A stretch of DNA of 36,861 bases from Oceanospirillaceae bacterium (GCA_018647765.1 JABGSN010000025.1:1-36861), one strand, 5' to 3'. Shown: positions 8,263 to 18,815, counted from the stretch's first letter. Notes: a model not told the origin generated them from the sequence alone. Numbers and translations are program-made.

Positions 8263-8853
8263 ATGACAGATCAAAAAACCATTGCAGCCTACAACGGTCA
8301 AGTGGATAACTATTTAAAAATGGTGGGTGAATTGGAAGTCGACCCTCTGCTGCTGCGTTTTATCGATGGTTTGAAAACCAACGACTATGTGCTTGATTTG
8401 GAGTGTGGCCCAGTCATTGCGTCTTCGGTGATGCGTGACAAAGGTTTGCGGGTAGACCCTGTGGATGCTGCCGAAGGTATGGTGCAGTTAGCTAATCACA
8501 AATATAGTATAGCGGCTCGGCAAGCGCGGTTTAGTGATATTGACACCACCAACACGTACCAGGGTGTGTAGGCCAATTTCAGTTTATAGCACGCTCAGGC
8601 AGAAGGCTTAGCGGCGATATTATTGGCTTTGCATAAAGCGCTAGTGATTAACGGTGTACTGCACTTAGACATAAAATTGGGGCAGGGCGCAAAGCGCGAT
8701 AAATATGATCGCTATTATGCGTATTACTCCCAGTCTGAATTAGTGTCTCATGTTACGGCAGCTGGCTTTAGTGTTATGCACGTCGAGTTAGGTGAGTCGT
8801 TAGGTATGGCGGGCGATATAGAGCCTTGGGTTGTATTAACTTGCATAGCTTAA
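8263..8853 (+). pseudogene. Class I SAM-dependent methyltransferase pseudogene with two in-frame TAG codons
   Basis: One continuous frame runs from the ATG at 8263 to the stop before 8854, broken only by TAG at 8569-8571 and TAG at 8587-8589. Translated through, the join reads QGV-stop-ANFSL-stop-HAQAEGL. Intact relatives have Trp and Leu at these places, so each stop is one base from TGG and TTG. The SAM motif I is also damaged: VLDLECGPVIASS instead of the usual LDLGCGPG. The C-terminal part (YYAYYSQSELVSHVTAAGF, then EPWVVLT) is still well preserved. It stands alone between metK and tkt on the plus strand. Best read as a recently decayed gene; stop readthrough is a less likely alternative because motif I is also altered. 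Confidence 0.8.
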
Positions 8854-9024
8854 TAAAGACCTGATGATGGATTGCTGGAGGCGTTGAGGGAGCATAATCT
8901 TAAGATTTCTAATAAATGTTGAATAATGCCGTAAGAATGGTGTTTGTCGATTGTGTCTGAGGCCCGAGTAAGGGAAAATACAGGTTATAAATTTGTGTAT
9001 TTAACCTTTTAAAGGAAGTTTTTC

Positions 9025-11019
9025 ATGCCTACCCGTCGCGATTTAGCTAATGCCATCCGAGCCCTTAGTATGGACGCAGTCCAACAAGCTAATTCTGGTC
9101 ACCCAGGTGCCCCTATGGGCATGGCTGATATCGCCGAAGTATTGTGGAATGACTTCATGAGCCACAATCCGGCTAACCCAGAATGGCTTAACCGTGACCG
9201 CTTTGTATTGTCCAACGGCCATGGCTCTATGTTGCTCTACTCTTTGCTGCATTTGAGTGGTTATGAGCTTTCCATTGATGACATTAAAAACTTTCGCCAG
9301 CTACACTCTAAAACTGCGGGTCATCCAGAATACGGTTATGCACCGGGCATCGAAACTACTACGGGTCCTTTAGGGCAAGGCATTACCAATGCCATTGGTA
9401 TGGCGCTGGCCGAAAAAACGCTAGGCGCGCAATTTAACCGCCCGGGCCATGAAATCATTGACCACAACACTTACACTTTTGTAGGTGACGGCTGTTTGAT
9501 GGAAGGTGTATCCCACGAAGCCTGTTCGCTGGCCGGTACCTTAGGTTTGGGTAAGCTCATTGCCTTTTATGATGACAACGGTATTTCTATTGACGGTGAA
9601 GTGGAAGGTTGGTTTACCGATGATACCCCTAAACGTTTTGAAGCTTACGGTTGGCAGGTTATTCCTGCTATTGATGGCCATGATGCAGACGCACTATTTG
9701 CCGCGGTTGAAGCCGCTAAAGCTAACGCTGATCAGCCCACGTTAATTTGTTGCAAAACCATCATTGGTTTTGGTTCACCCAACAAAGAAGGCAAAGAAGA
9801 CTGCCACGGTGCACCACTAGGTGCAGACGAAATTGCGTTAACCCGTAAGGAATTGGGTTGGAGCTATGGCGCGTTTGACGTACCTGCTGATATTTACGAC
9901 GAGTGGAACGCACGTGATGCGGGTGATGATGCTGAACAAATTTGGAATCAAGCGTTTAGCGATTACCATCAAGCACACCCAGAATTAGCCACCGAATTGC
10001 TACGCCGTGTAGCGGGCGACTTGCCAGCCGATTTTGAAGCCCAGTCTCAAGCCTATGTAGAGCAATTGCAAAGCGAAGGGTCGACTATCGCCAGCCGTAA
10101 GGCCTCACAAAACACCATTAATGCCTTTGGTCCACTATTACCTGAATTGTTGGGTGGTTCTGCCGACCTTGCCGGTTCTAACCTTACTATGTGGTCAGGT
10201 TCAAAAGTCATTACCCAAGAAGATGCCAGCGGCAATTATGTGAATTATGGCGTACGTGAATTTGCCATGTCGGCCATCATGAATGGTATGGCCCTACACG
10301 GTGGTTTTATTCCTTATGGCGCCACTTTCCTTGTGTTTATGGAGTACGCACGTAATGCTGTACGTATGGCGGCGTTAATGCGTCAACGGGTGTTGTTTGT
10401 TTATACCCACGACTCCATTGGTTTGGGCGAAGATGGTCCCACGCACCAGCCTATCGAACAAATTGCCAACTTGCGTTTTACGCCACACTTAGACACATGG
10501 CGCCCATGTGACACGGTTGAGTCTGCGGTTGCGTGGAAGACCTCTGTGCAACGTATGGATGGCCCATCTGCCTTGATCTTCTCGCGTCAAAACTTGCCGC
10601 ACCAGCAGCGTGATGAGGTTCAGTTGGCGAACGTTGCCCGTGGTGGTTACATCTTACAAGACTGCGATGGCGCACCAGAAGCGATTATCATCGCCACAGG
10701 TTCCGAAGTCGGTATTGCCCAACAAGCCACCGATACGCTTACAGCCCAAGGTAAAAAGGTCCGTTTGGTGTCTATGCCGTGTACCGAGTTATTTGAACGC
10801 CAAGATGCGGCCTATCAAGCACAGGTATTGCCGGCCAATGTAACGGCCCGTGTTGCCGTAGAAGCAGCTCATGCTGATTACTGGTACAAGTATGTTGGTT
10901 TAGGTGGCAAGGTGATCGGCATGACTGATTTTGGTGCCTCAGCACCAGCCAGCCAGTTATTCGAAATGTATGGTTTTACTGCCGACAAAATTGCCGCCAC
11001 AGTGACCGAACTACTGTAA
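9025..11019 (+). CDS. tkt: Transketolase
   Basis: Thiamine-diphosphate enzyme that moves two-carbon ketol units between sugar phosphates, linking glycolysis and the pentose phosphate pathway. At 664 residues it matches bacterial transketolases. Visible elements are H26 in [10 protein letters not shown], the cofactor motif from GDG (154-156) to N185 in FYDDNGIS, the GPLGQG loop at 114-119, and the later [16 protein letters not shown] segment. An AAAGGAAG element lies 6 bases before the ATG. It leads a plus-strand glycolytic/pentose unit tkt-epd-pgk-fba, with epd starting 12 bases downstream. Confidence 0.98.
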   Translation: MPTRRDLANAIRALSMDAVQQANSGHPGAPMGMADIAEVLWNDFMSHNPANPEWLNRDRFVLSNGHGSMLLYSLLHLSGYELSIDDIKNFRQLHSKTAGHPEYGYAPGIETTTGPLGQGITNAIGMALAEKTLGAQFNRPGHEIIDHNTYTFVGDGCLMEGVSHEACSLAGTLGLGKLIAFYDDNGISIDGEVEGWFTDDTPKRFEAYGWQVIPAIDGHDADALFAAVEAAKANADQPTLICCKTIIGFGSPNKEGKEDCHGAPLGADEIALTRKELGWSYGAFDVPADIYDEWNARDAGDDAEQIWNQAFSDYHQAHPELATELLRRVAGDLPADFEAQSQAYVEQLQSEGSTIASRKASQNTINAFGPLLPELLGGSADLAGSNLTMWSGSKVITQEDASGNYVNYGVREFAMSAIMNGMALHGGFIPYGATFLVFMEYARNAVRMAALMRQRVLFVYTHDSIGLGEDGPTHQPIEQIANLRFTPHLDTWRPCDTVESAVAWKTSVQRMDGPSALIFSRQNLPHQQRDEVQLANVARGGYILQDCDGAPEAIIIATGSEVGIAQQATDTLTAQGKKVRLVSMPCTELFERQDAAYQAQVLPANVTARVAVEAAHADYWYKYVGLGGKVIGMTDFGASAPASQLFEMYGFTADKIAATVTELL

Positions 11020-11031
11020 CGAGTAATTATC

Positions 11032-12090
11032 ATGGTTAAGGCAAAACGCATTGCGATCAATGGCTATGGTCGCATCGGTAGAGCAGTGCTGCGCGCCATT
11101 GTTGAGCGCGGCTTGCAGCATCAGTTGCAAGTAGTGGCCATTAACGATCTAGGTATTGCTGAGTCTGTGGTGTATGAAACCCGTTATGACTCGGTACATG
11201 GGGCGTTTCCTGCCCAGGTCGATGCGACCCCTGTTGGCATGAGCGTAACCTCTGACGAACATTGCAATGACATTGAGCTATTACAAGTGGCTAATGCCAG
11301 CGCTTTACCCTGGGCTGACTTAGATGTCGATTTGGTGTTGGAATGCTCAGGCAAAATGAGCGAGCGAAAACTTGCTGAGCAGCACCTCACCGGTGGCGCT
11401 GACAAAGTCTTGATTGGGGCCGCCGCTGGTGCTGATGTGGATTTGACGGTGGTTTATGGCATTAACCATGATCAACTCAAGCCCGAACATCGTATTGTTT
11501 CTAATGCGTCCTGCACCACCAATTGTATGGCACCCGTACTGAAGCCGTTACACGACGCCATTGGTATTGAAGATGGCCTCATGACCACCATTCATGCGTA
11601 CACCAACGGCCAAGTGCTTACCGATACTGTGATTGATAAAACCGATTTGCGTCGCGGTCGCTCGGCCACGCAATCCATGATTCCAACATCCACTCACGCC
11701 ACCGAAGCCTTAGGTTGGGTGCTCCCCGAACTAGCCGATAAAATCACCGGTATGTCTATGCGCGTGCCCACCATTAACGTGTCTGTGGTGGACTTGGTTT
11801 TCCGCCCCAGTCGTGATGTTACGGTGGCGCAAGTGAACCAAATAATCGCTGACTCAGTGGCTAAGGATGGTCATGGTGTTCTGGGTTATAACCAACAACC
11901 ATTGGTGTCTATTGATTTTAACCACTGTTCAAAATCGGCCACCTTTGACGCTACACAGACCATGAAAATGGGCCAGCTTATTAAAATTTTGGCTTGGTAC
12001 GACAACGAATGGGGCTACGCTAATCGCATGATTGATGTGGCTTTATGCATGTTAAATACAGACTCACTCAATACACAGGAAACCCCATGA
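11032..12090 (+). CDS. epd: Erythrose-4-phosphate / glyceraldehyde-3-phosphate dehydrogenase (Epd/GapB type)
   Basis: A 352-residue NAD(P)-dependent aldehyde-phosphate dehydrogenase. The Rossmann motif [11 protein letters not shown] is at 7-17, the catalytic Cys161 in SNASCTTNC, its partner His188 in [10 protein letters not shown], and the end reads [12 protein letters not shown]. Its place between tkt and pgk is that of the gene called epd in Pseudomonas, where the product would make erythronate-4-phosphate for vitamin B6. However the HAYTNGQ and [19 protein letters not shown] segments look like ordinary GAPDH, so it may act as a glycolytic or gluconeogenic GAPDH. The family is sure, the substrate is not. 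It overlaps the pgk start by 4 bases. Confidence 0.92.
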   Translation: MVKAKRIAINGYGRIGRAVLRAIVERGLQHQLQVVAINDLGIAESVVYETRYDSVHGAFPAQVDATPVGMSVTSDEHCNDIELLQVANASALPWADLDVDLVLECSGKMSERKLAEQHLTGGADKVLIGAAAGADVDLTVVYGINHDQLKPEHRIVSNASCTTNCMAPVLKPLHDAIGIEDGLMTTIHAYTNGQVLTDTVIDKTDLRRGRSATQSMIPTSTHATEALGWVLPELADKITGMSMRVPTINVSVVDLVFRPSRDVTVAQVNQIIADSVAKDGHGVLGYNQQPLVSIDFNHCSKSATFDATQTMKMGQLIKILAWYDNEWGYANRMIDVALCMLNTDSLNTQETP

Positions 12091-13247
12091 CCATCATTAA
12101 AATGACTGATTTAGATTTACGTGGCCAACGCGTGTTGATCCGCGAAGACCTTAATGTGCCAGTTAAAAATGGTGTGGTTACCAGTGATGCGCGCCTACGT
12201 GCCGCTTTGCCTACCATTAAAATGGCTTTGCAGTTGGGGGCTAAACTCATGGTGACCTCGCACTTAGGCCGCCCCCAGGAAGGGGTATATGATGAACAGT
12301 TTTCATTGCAGCCGGTGGCCGACTATTTAGCCACCAAGTTACAGTGCAGCGTGCGGTTACAAAAACACTGGCTAGATGGTGTTGACGTTGACGATGGTGA
12401 GTTAGTGATTTTAGAAAACTGCCGTTTCAATAGCGGCGAAAAAGCCAATGATGATGCCTTAGCGCAAAAAATGGCGGCCTTGTGTGACGTGTTTGTTAAC
12501 GATGCCTTTGGCACCGCACACCGAGCCCAAGCCAGTACCCATGGCATTGCCAAGTTTGTAAAAGTGGCCTGTGCTGGGCCTTTGTTAGTGGCAGAGCTGG
12601 ATGCCCTTGGCAAAGCCTTAGACAACCCTAAGCGGCCTTTGGTGGCGATTGTTGGTGGTTCTAAAGTGTCGACTAAACTAACGGTACTAGAAACCTTATC
12701 GGACAAAGTAGATCAACTTATTGTCGGCGGCGGCATAGCCAATACCTTCTTGGCGGCGGCAGGATTTCCTGTAGGCAAGTCGTTGTACGAAGCCGATTTA
12801 GTGGTTAACGCCAAAGCACTGATGGAAAAAACCGCTATACCGTTGCCTATCGACGTCGTTACGGCCAAGGCGTTTAGCGAAACAGCTACCGCAACCACCC
12901 AAGCTGCAGCCGATGTGGCCGCCGATGATATGATTATGGATGTGGGCCCAGCAACTGCTCACCAGTTAGCCAGCATTCTTAAAGAAGCGGGTACGATCAT
13001 TTGGAACGGGCCGTTGGGCGTATTTGAATTTGATCAGTTTGGTGGCGGTACGGAAATATTGTCTCGTGCTATCGCTGCATCGCCTGCATTTTCTATCGCC
13101 GGTGGCGGTGATACACTAGCGGCTGTAGACAAGTACGAAATTGCTGACCAAGTGTCTTATATTTCCACCGGTGGCGGCGCATTCCTTGAGTTTGTAGAAG
13201 GCAAAGAACTGCCTGCAGTAGCCATTTTGGAACAACGTGGCCTGTAA
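12087..13247 (+). CDS. pgk: Phosphoglycerate kinase
   Basis: Transfers the acyl phosphate of 1,3-bisphosphoglycerate to ADP, a glycolytic ATP-forming step. The ATG at 12087 overlaps the epd TGA (ATGA) and has AGGA seven bases before it. A start at 12045 in the same frame would place 14 unconserved residues inside epd. From 12087 the protein has 386 residues, a standard length. Signatures: [14 protein letters not shown] (usual RxDxNVP region), the [11 protein letters not shown] loop, [12 protein letters not shown], and the nucleotide site [18 protein letters not shown]. Coupled to epd and followed 41 bases later by fba. Confidence 0.98.
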   Translation: MTIIKMTDLDLRGQRVLIREDLNVPVKNGVVTSDARLRAALPTIKMALQLGAKLMVTSHLGRPQEGVYDEQFSLQPVADYLATKLQCSVRLQKHWLDGVDVDDGELVILENCRFNSGEKANDDALAQKMAALCDVFVNDAFGTAHRAQASTHGIAKFVKVACAGPLLVAELDALGKALDNPKRPLVAIVGGSKVSTKLTVLETLSDKVDQLIVGGGIANTFLAAAGFPVGKSLYEADLVVNAKALMEKTAIPLPIDVVTAKAFSETATATTQAAADVAADDMIMDVGPATAHQLASILKEAGTIIWNGPLGVFEFDQFGGGTEILSRAIAASPAFSIAGGGDTLAAVDKYEIADQVSYISTGGGAFLEFVEGKELPAVAILEQRGL

Positions 13248-13288
13248 TTAAAAGATAACTTACTTTTTAGATAGAATGGAGAACCCCC

Positions 13289-14329
13289 ATGGCCTTAGTC
13301 AGCATGCGTCAATTGTTGGATCACGCCGCCGAACATAGTTACGGCATTCCAGCGTATAACGTTAACAACCTAGAGCAAATGCGTGCCATTATGCAGGCCG
13401 CAGACGCTACGGATAGCCCAGTCATCGTGCAGGCTTCTGCGGGTGCACGCAAGTACGCGGGTTCAAACTTCCTTAAGCACATGATTTTGGCCGCCATTGA
13501 AGAGTTTCCACATATTCCAGTGTGTATGCATTTGGACCATGGAAATGCGGCGGCAACCTGCCAGCGTGCGATAGCAATGGGCTTCTCTTCGGTGATGATG
13601 GATGGCTCTTTAGGTGAAGATTCTAAAACCCCCACCAGTTATGAGTACAATGTTGAAGTGACTAAACGTACGGTCGAGATGGCCCACGCTTGTGGCGTTT
13701 CGGTCGAAGGCGAACTGGGTTGCTTAGGGTCTTTAGAAACCGGTGAGGCTGGTGAAGAGGATGGCGTTGGCGCTGCGGGTAAGCTGACTATGGAGCAGAT
13801 GCTTACGGACCCCGATGAAGCCGCAGACTTTGTAGCCCAAACTAAGGTGGACGCACTAGCGATTGCTTGTGGTACCAGCCACGGAGCCTATAAATTTACC
13901 CGCCCACCCACGGGCGACATTTTAGCCATTGACCGTATTCGTGACATCCACAGTAAGATTCCTAACACCCACTTAGTTATGCATGGGTCGTCTTCTGTGC
14001 CACAGGACTGGTTAGCCGTCATTAATGAATTTGGCGGTGCTATTCCAGAGACTTATGGTGTGCCGGTAGAGCAAATTGTGGAAGGCATTAAACACGGGGT
14101 GCGTAAAATTAACATTGATACTGACCTTCGTTTAGCTTCAACGGGTGCCGTGCGTAAGTTCTTGGCGGAAAACCCCAGTGAATTTGACCCACGTAAATTC
14201 CTAACCGTCACCATGAGTGCTATGCAGACTTTGTGTCAGTCTCGTTATGAATCGTTTGGCGCTGCTGGCAACGCCAGCAAGATACGCCCGGTAGGTTTGG
14301 AAGCCATGGCAGACATGTACGGTTTATAA
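13289..14329 (+). CDS. fba: Fructose-1,6-bisphosphate aldolase, class II
   Basis: Zinc-dependent aldolase that splits fructose 1,6-bisphosphate to dihydroxyacetone phosphate and glyceraldehyde 3-phosphate. At 346 residues it belongs to the class II group found after pgk in Pseudomonas (the fda position). Visible parts are N-terminal [12 protein letters not shown], catalytic Asp83 and zinc ligand His84 in [25 protein letters not shown], and the VMHGSSSVP phosphate-site loop followed by [18 protein letters not shown] lies 8 bases before the ATG. Last gene of the tkt-epd-pgk-fba unit; the convergent panC ends 19 bases away with no clear terminator hairpin between. Confidence 0.98.
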   Translation: MALVSMRQLLDHAAEHSYGIPAYNVNNLEQMRAIMQAADATDSPVIVQASAGARKYAGSNFLKHMILAAIEEFPHIPVCMHLDHGNAAATCQRAIAMGFSSVMMDGSLGEDSKTPTSYEYNVEVTKRTVEMAHACGVSVEGELGCLGSLETGEAGEEDGVGAAGKLTMEQMLTDPDEAADFVAQTKVDALAIACGTSHGAYKFTRPPTGDILAIDRIRDIHSKIPNTHLVMHGSSSVPQDWLAVINEFGGAIPETYGVPVEQIVEGIKHGVRKINIDTDLRLASTGAVRKFLAENPSEFDPRKFLTVTMSAMQTLCQSRYESFGAAGNASKIRPVGLEAMADMYGL

Positions 14330-14348
14330 TCGGCCTCAGTGATTGCGA

Positions 14349-15200
14349 TTAAGGCAAGGTAAAACGTATGTTGTCGATGAGCCTTGCCCCACCCAAATAA
14401 GCAGCGGCCACAATGGCTAGTTGCTTATCCTCTTTGGTGGCAGGCTGTAAGTCTTGTTGGCGACATATGGTAAAATAATCACGTCTGAAACCGGCACCCT
14501 CAAGTGCTTGTTGAGCCTCTTCTTCGATGGTCTGCATGTCGGCATTACCGCTCTCCAGTGCCAATCTGGCGGCCACTAAGCTGGCCTGTAATTGCGCTGC
14601 TTGTTGCAGTTCACTGGTGCTTAGATAACCATTGCGAGAACTCAGTGCTAAGCCATTTTCGGCCCGAGCAATGGCTGCTCCAATGATTCTTACAGGTAGG
14701 CAAAGGTCCGAGGTCATTTGTTGGATGACTAAAAATTGCTGGAAGTCCTTAAGGCCAAATATAGCCACATCGGGCTGCACAATTCCAAACAGCTTGCTGA
14801 CTACTGTAGCGACGCCGGTAAAGTGTCCCGGGCGGGTAGCACCGCATAATAAGTGGTCCAGGTGCGGCACTTTAACAATGGTAGAGCTGATCTTGGTGTC
14901 GGGGTACATTTCATCGACGGTGGGGGTAAATAACACATGGCAACCACGGCTCATGAGTTTTTCTTGATCGGCCATAAAGGTGCGAGGGTAACCATTAAAG
15001 TCTTCCCGAGGGCCAAACTGTAGCGGGTTCACAAAGATGCTGGCCACTACCAAGTCCGCCTCTTCCAAGGCCCTGTCGATGAGTTGTAAATGACCTTCGT
15101 GTAAATTGCCCATGGTGGGTACGAAGGCAATCACCTTGTGCTCGAGTTTGGCCTGCCAGAGGTAATCACGTAAGTGGCTGATGGTGTCTATTGTATGCAT
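14349..15200 (-). CDS. panC: Pantothenate synthetase
   Basis: Condenses pantoate and beta-alanine with ATP to give pantothenate, the precursor of coenzyme A. The 283-residue protein is of the HIGH-motif nucleotidyl transferase fold. It shows VPTMGNLHEGHLQLI with the adenylate-site histidines at 34 and 37, VASIFVNPLQFGPREDF, and FGLKDFQQFLVIQQM with LALSSRNGYL for ATP/substrate binding. A GAGGAT element precedes its ATG by 5 bases. It lies 20 bases after panB, so both pantoate steps are made together, the usual gammaproteobacterial pair. Confidence 0.98.
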   Translation of the reverse strand: MHTIDTISHLRDYLWQAKLEHKVIAFVPTMGNLHEGHLQLIDRALEEADLVVASIFVNPLQFGPREDFNGYPRTFMADQEKLMSRGCHVLFTPTVDEMYPDTKISSTIVKVPHLDHLLCGATRPGHFTGVATVVSKLFGIVQPDVAIFGLKDFQQFLVIQQMTSDLCLPVRIIGAAIARAENGLALSSRNGYLSTSELQQAAQLQASLVAARLALESGNADMQTIEEEAQQALEGAGFRRDYFTICRQQDLQPATKEDKQLAIVAAAYLGGARLIDNIRFTLP

Positions 15201-15220
15201 ATTTATCCTCGGCCGAAGAA

Positions 15221-16015
15221 CTAGTTAAAACAATGTTCTGGAGCGGGGAACTGCCCCGACTTCACTTCCTTGACGTAGCCTTCTAGAGCCCCCAATACAG
15301 AGCCTTCTTGGCTCAAGAAATCTTTTACAAAACGCGCCGGCTTGTGAGGGGTAATACCCAACATGTCGTAGACCACAAGCACTTGGGCGTCGGTGTCTGG
15401 GCCTGCGCCAATACCAATGACTGGCACATTAACAGCTTCGGTAATGGCTTTGCCCACGGCGTTAGGCACGCACTCGAGCAAAATGATGCTGGCGCCAGCG
15501 GCTTCTAGCTCGATGGCTTCGTTGAGCAAGTTGGCGGCTTGATCGGGTGTTTTTCCTTGCACGCGGTAACCACCGAGTTTGTTGACTGCCTGTGGTGTTA
15601 AGCCGAGGTGAGCACACACTGGAATGCCCTGTTCATAGAGCTTGCTGACGGTGTCTTTGAGCCATAAACTACCTTCTAGTTTGACGATTTGAGCCCCTGC
15701 TTGCATGAGGGCCGTAGCGTTAGTCATGGCTTGTTCAACGGTGCGATAACTCATAAACGGCATGTCAGCCATAATCATGCACTGGCTGTTACCCGCACGC
15801 ACGCACTGGGTATGATAGACCATGTGTTCCATGGTCACCGGTAAGGTGGAGTCGTTGCCCTGTAAAACCATACCAAGGGAATCACCGACTAAAATGATGT
15901 CGATACCCGCTTGGTTAATGCGCTGGGTAAAGCTGGCGTCGTAGCTGGTGACGCAGGTGGCCTTGTCGCCTGCGAGTTTCATGCGTGTGAGGCTGTGCAG
16001 GGTAATGTTAGGCAT
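15221..16015 (-). CDS. panB: 3-methyl-2-oxobutanoate hydroxymethyltransferase
   Basis: Adds the hydroxymethyl group from methylene-tetrahydrofolate to ketoisovalerate, forming ketopantoate. The metal and substrate residues are in TSYDASF, VGDSLGMVLQGND and KLEGS; GIGAGPDTDAQVLV is the conserved C-terminal loop. The frame is open to a TTG at 16042 that would overlap folK by 11 bases. I chose the ATG at 16013-16015 because relatives begin M-P-x-(I/V)-T-L, giving 264 residues; an ATG two codons earlier (16021) is also possible. It sits between folK and panC in one minus-strand unit, so folate and pantothenate synthesis are linked in the genome. Confidence 0.96.
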   Translation of the reverse strand: MPNITLHSLTRMKLAGDKATCVTSYDASFTQRINQAGIDIILVGDSLGMVLQGNDSTLPVTMEHMVYHTQCVRAGNSQCMIMADMPFMSYRTVEQAMTNATALMQAGAQIVKLEGSLWLKDTVSKLYEQGIPVCAHLGLTPQAVNKLGGYRVQGKTPDQAANLLNEAIELEAAGASIILLECVPNAVGKAITEAVNVPVIGIGAGPDTDAQVLVVYDMLGITPHKPARFVKDFLSQEGSVLGALEGYVKEVKSGQFPAPEHCFN

Positions 16016-16031
16016 AGTCATAGGTTCCGAA

Positions 16032-16514
16032 TTATGGCTCAAGACAGGTTAAATCATCTATAGGGCATTGGTTGAGTAATTGCCGCAGGCTAGTGCTATT
16101 GGGCAGTGTTAACTCAGGCGATAGTTCCGCCAGCGGCACTAAAACAAATGCGCGGTTTTGCATTTCGGGGTGAGGTACGCTCAACCGCGAACTGCTGATA
16201 CATTGCTCGCCAAAAAGTAAGATGTCGAGGTCAAGGGTTCGAGGCCCCCAGTGGCGTTCACGGACGCGCTGGTGTTGCTGTTCTAGCGCTTGCAACTGGT
16301 CAAGTAAGTCATGGGCTTCAAGTTCAGTGACCAACAGCACCACGGCGTTGACAAAATCATCCTGGTCCTGGGGCCCAACGGGTTTGCTGGAATAGAGCTT
16401 AGATGACAGCAGCAGTTCACAGTGAGCCAGTTGGGATAGTTCTTGTATCGCCCGTGTCACATGGCCACGGGGGTTGTCTAAGTTGCTGCCTAAACCCACA
16501 TATACATTGATCAT
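16032..16514 (-). CDS. folK: 6-hydroxymethyl-7,8-dihydropterin pyrophosphokinase
   Basis: Transfers pyrophosphate from ATP to hydroxymethyl-dihydropterin in folate synthesis. The 160-residue protein has the expected N-terminus VYVGLGSNLDNPRGH, the magnesium motif GPRTLDLDILLFG with its two aspartates, and VPHPEMQNRAFVLVPL. Its ATG is one base past the pcnB stop (TAA-C-ATG), so translation is probably coupled. panB, which uses a folate cofactor, follows. Confidence 0.97.
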   Translation of the reverse strand: MINVYVGLGSNLDNPRGHVTRAIQELSQLAHCELLLSSKLYSSKPVGPQDQDDFVNAVVLLVTELEAHDLLDQLQALEQQHQRVRERHWGPRTLDLDILLFGEQCISSSRLSVPHPEMQNRAFVLVPLAELSPELTLPNSTSLRQLLNQCPIDDLTCLEP

Positions 16515-16515
16515 G

Positions 16516-17862
16516 TTAGGCCTGAGGGTTTTTTTTAGGTTTGCGTTTTTTAGGCGCAGGTTTACCTAAGTCGGTGGTCATTTGTTCGCGTTTTTCGCCG
16601 CTGGCAAATTGATATTCGGTCCACCATTCACCTAGCTTTTCTAAGTCCTCACCACTGGATTCGCGTAACAGTATGAAGTCGTAAGCGGCCCGGAAACGTT
16701 TGTTTTCTACCAGCTCGGCGGCACGATTTCCATGCCGACGGGGTAAGCGTAGCTGCATGTCCCATATTTCTTTCATGGGGGTGCTAAAACGGCGTGGGAT
16801 AGACGTTCGTTTAACCTGCTGTAAAATGACGTCTTGCGCCGCTTGATGCATGGCCGGTATAGGCGGCATTTTGCTTATTTTGCTAAGGCGCTCCTGTAGC
16901 GGGTGCCACAACAATGAGGCGAATAAATACGCTGGCGTGACACTCTTGCCTTGGGCGATGCGCTCATCGGAATTACGCAGCGCCAGTATCACAAATTCTT
17001 CCACTTGGTAATCTTCACTTTGATCGGCTTCGATGGCAGCGTCGGTTGCGGGGAATAAGTACTTAAATAAATCGTAGTCGCGTAACAGGTAGTAGGTCTG
17101 CTCACCGTTGCCCGACAGGAGTAGTTTAAGCACCTCCTCAAACATACGTGCGGCCGGGATGGGTTCGAGCAAGTGGCCCAAGGAATGAATAGGTTCAGCG
17201 GTTGCTGGGTCAATGTCAAAGTCGAGTTTAGCGGCAAAGCGGATGGCCCTGAGCATGCGTACTGGATCTTCGCGATAGCGGGCTTGGGGCTCGCCAATCA
17301 TACGAATATTGCGTTGTTCGATGTCTTCAACACCGCCAGCAAAGTCATGGATGGTAAAGCCGTTAATGTTGTAGTACATGGCATTGATGGTGAAGTCACG
17401 ACGCATAGCGTCGTCGTCGACGGTGCCGTATACGTTGTCTCGTAACAGCATGCCATTGTCGGCTTGTTTGGCTTGATTGCTGTCTTGACCCTCATTGTGG
17501 CTAGCGCGAAAGGTAGCCACTTCAATGACTTCACGGCCAAAACGCACGTGTACCAAGCGAAAACGGCGGCCAATGAGGATGGAGTTTCTAAATAGCTTAT
17601 GCACCTGCTCTGGATGTGCATCGGTAGCAATGTCGAAATCTTTGGGCTGTTTGCCCAACAAAATGTCACGTACACCGCCGCCCACTAAAAAGGCTTGGTA
17701 ACCCGCATCTTTCAGGCGATAGAGCACTTTGAGGGCGTTGTCACTGATGTCACGACGAGAAATGTCGTGGTGATCACGGGTGATAATATTGGGGCCGCTC
17801 GGAGCCACTGGCGCTGGCTGGTCGCCTTTGACCATGTTGACCAGTTTAGAAATTAAACCCAT
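16516..17862 (-). CDS. pcnB: Poly(A) polymerase I
   Basis: Class II nucleotidyltransferase that adds 3' poly(A) tails to RNAs and promotes their decay. The 448-residue protein has the head-domain motif FLVGGGVRDILLG, the catalytic carboxylates D75 and D77 in PKDFDIATD, and RRFRLVHVRFGREVIEVATF. RDFTINAMYYN and RYREDPVRMLRAIRFA complete the core. The basic C-terminal tail (PAPKKRKPKKNPQA) is typical of PcnB and likely touches RNA. The RRFRLVH segment and long tail favour poly(A) polymerase over the related CCA-adding enzyme. It is upstream of folK with a one-base gap. Confidence 0.96.
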   Translation of the reverse strand: MGLISKLVNMVKGDQPAPVAPSGPNIITRDHHDISRRDISDNALKVLYRLKDAGYQAFLVGGGVRDILLGKQPKDFDIATDAHPEQVHKLFRNSILIGRRFRLVHVRFGREVIEVATFRASHNEGQDSNQAKQADNGMLLRDNVYGTVDDDAMRRDFTINAMYYNINGFTIHDFAGGVEDIEQRNIRMIGEPQARYREDPVRMLRAIRFAAKLDFDIDPATAEPIHSLGHLLEPIPAARMFEEVLKLLLSGNGEQTYYLLRDYDLFKYLFPATDAAIEADQSEDYQVEEFVILALRNSDERIAQGKSVTPAYLFASLLWHPLQERLSKISKMPPIPAMHQAAQDVILQQVKRTSIPRRFSTPMKEIWDMQLRLPRRHGNRAAELVENKRFRAAYDFILLRESSGEDLEKLGEWWTEYQFASGEKREQMTTDLGKPAPKKRKPKKNPQA

Positions 17863-17927
17863 AGGTATTGTCAGTTCGAGTAATTAAAAAATCAAAGGCG
17901 CATTCTACCATTGCCGTGCAAGGCACG

Positions 17928-18800
17928 CTAGACAAAGGCAATAGGGTCTTGTTTGCGTGCCGGAATGGCTGTTATGTCCCACTGTTCAACGGCCCATGCC
18001 AATTGTTCTGTAACGGGTGCTTGGCGAAAATTACACGGTGTGGCTTGACCTAAACGTTCTAAGGCCTCAGATAACAACGCCGGCGCTTGCTTTAGGTCTA
18101 ACGCAGCGGCCAAGTTTTGTTTGCTGAGCTTTTGGCCTTGGTTGTTGGTAACGATAGGGATGTGGGCGTAGTGGGGTTGGGGTAATTGCAAACACATTTG
18201 TAACCAAATTTGCCTTGGGGTTTGATCGTACAGATCACTGCCGCGCACCACATGGCTAACGTTTTGTGCTGCATCGTCCACCACCACTGCTAATTGGTAA
18301 GCGAATAGTTGATCTTTGCGCTGCACCACAAAGTCACCGACGTGTTGTGATAGGTGCTGCGTTTGTGGCGGCAGTATTAAGTCTTGTACTGTGAATTCGG
18401 CGTCAGCTGCGATCACCTTCATTGCCACCGGTTGGCTAGTGGGTGCCGTCAGACGGCAATCACAGCGATAGTCTGGGTTGGTGACGAATTGAGAGCGACT
18501 ACAACTGCAGGCATAAATTAACTGTTGTTGTTGTAGTTGGCTTAACGCATGTCGGTAAGCTTCTTGGCGTAGACTCTGGTACATGGGTTCACCATCCCAG
18601 TGTAAACCAAAGGCGTCGAGGCAGCGTAAAATAGCGTCAATAGAGCCGGGTGCTGTGCGTGGAGGATCGAGGTCTTCTATACGGATTAACCAGAGTCCTT
18701 GATTAGCGCGTGCGTCTAAGTAACTGGCAAGGGCGGCTACCAGCGAGCCGAAATGAAGCGGACCGCTCGGCGTAGGGGCAAAGCGGCCGATATAAGCCAT
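17928..18800 (-). CDS. gluQ: Glutamyl-Q tRNA(Asp) synthetase
   Basis: Truncated GluRS paralogue that attaches glutamate to the queuosine base of tRNA(Asp), a modification rather than aminoacylation. The 290-residue length fits GluQ-RS, which lacks the anticodon-binding domain. The class I signature is RFAPTPSGPLHFGSL (7-20 region), followed by LIRIEDLDPPR. Zinc-site cysteines are in YACSCSR and YRCDCR, and the second class I signature is GQKLSKQN. dksA lies just upstream (15-base gap). The dksA-gluQ pairing is conserved in gammaproteobacteria, and DksA expression is tied to this gene in E. coli. Confidence 0.97.
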   Translation of the reverse strand: MAYIGRFAPTPSGPLHFGSLVAALASYLDARANQGLWLIRIEDLDPPRTAPGSIDAILRCLDAFGLHWDGEPMYQSLRQEAYRHALSQLQQQQLIYACSCSRSQFVTNPDYRCDCRLTAPTSQPVAMKVIAADAEFTVQDLILPPQTQHLSQHVGDFVVQRKDQLFAYQLAVVVDDAAQNVSHVVRGSDLYDQTPRQIWLQMCLQLPQPHYAHIPIVTNNQGQKLSKQNLAAALDLKQAPALLSEALERLGQATPCNFRQAPVTEQLAWAVEQWDITAIPARKQDPIAFV

Positions 18801-18815
18801 AGGTGTATGCTAGGC

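Noticed and set aside
8263-8571. A 102-residue stand-alone methyltransferase
   Set aside because: It ends at a TAG in the same frame as the following homologous stretch and lacks the C-terminal half of the fold, so it is reported as part of one pseudogene.
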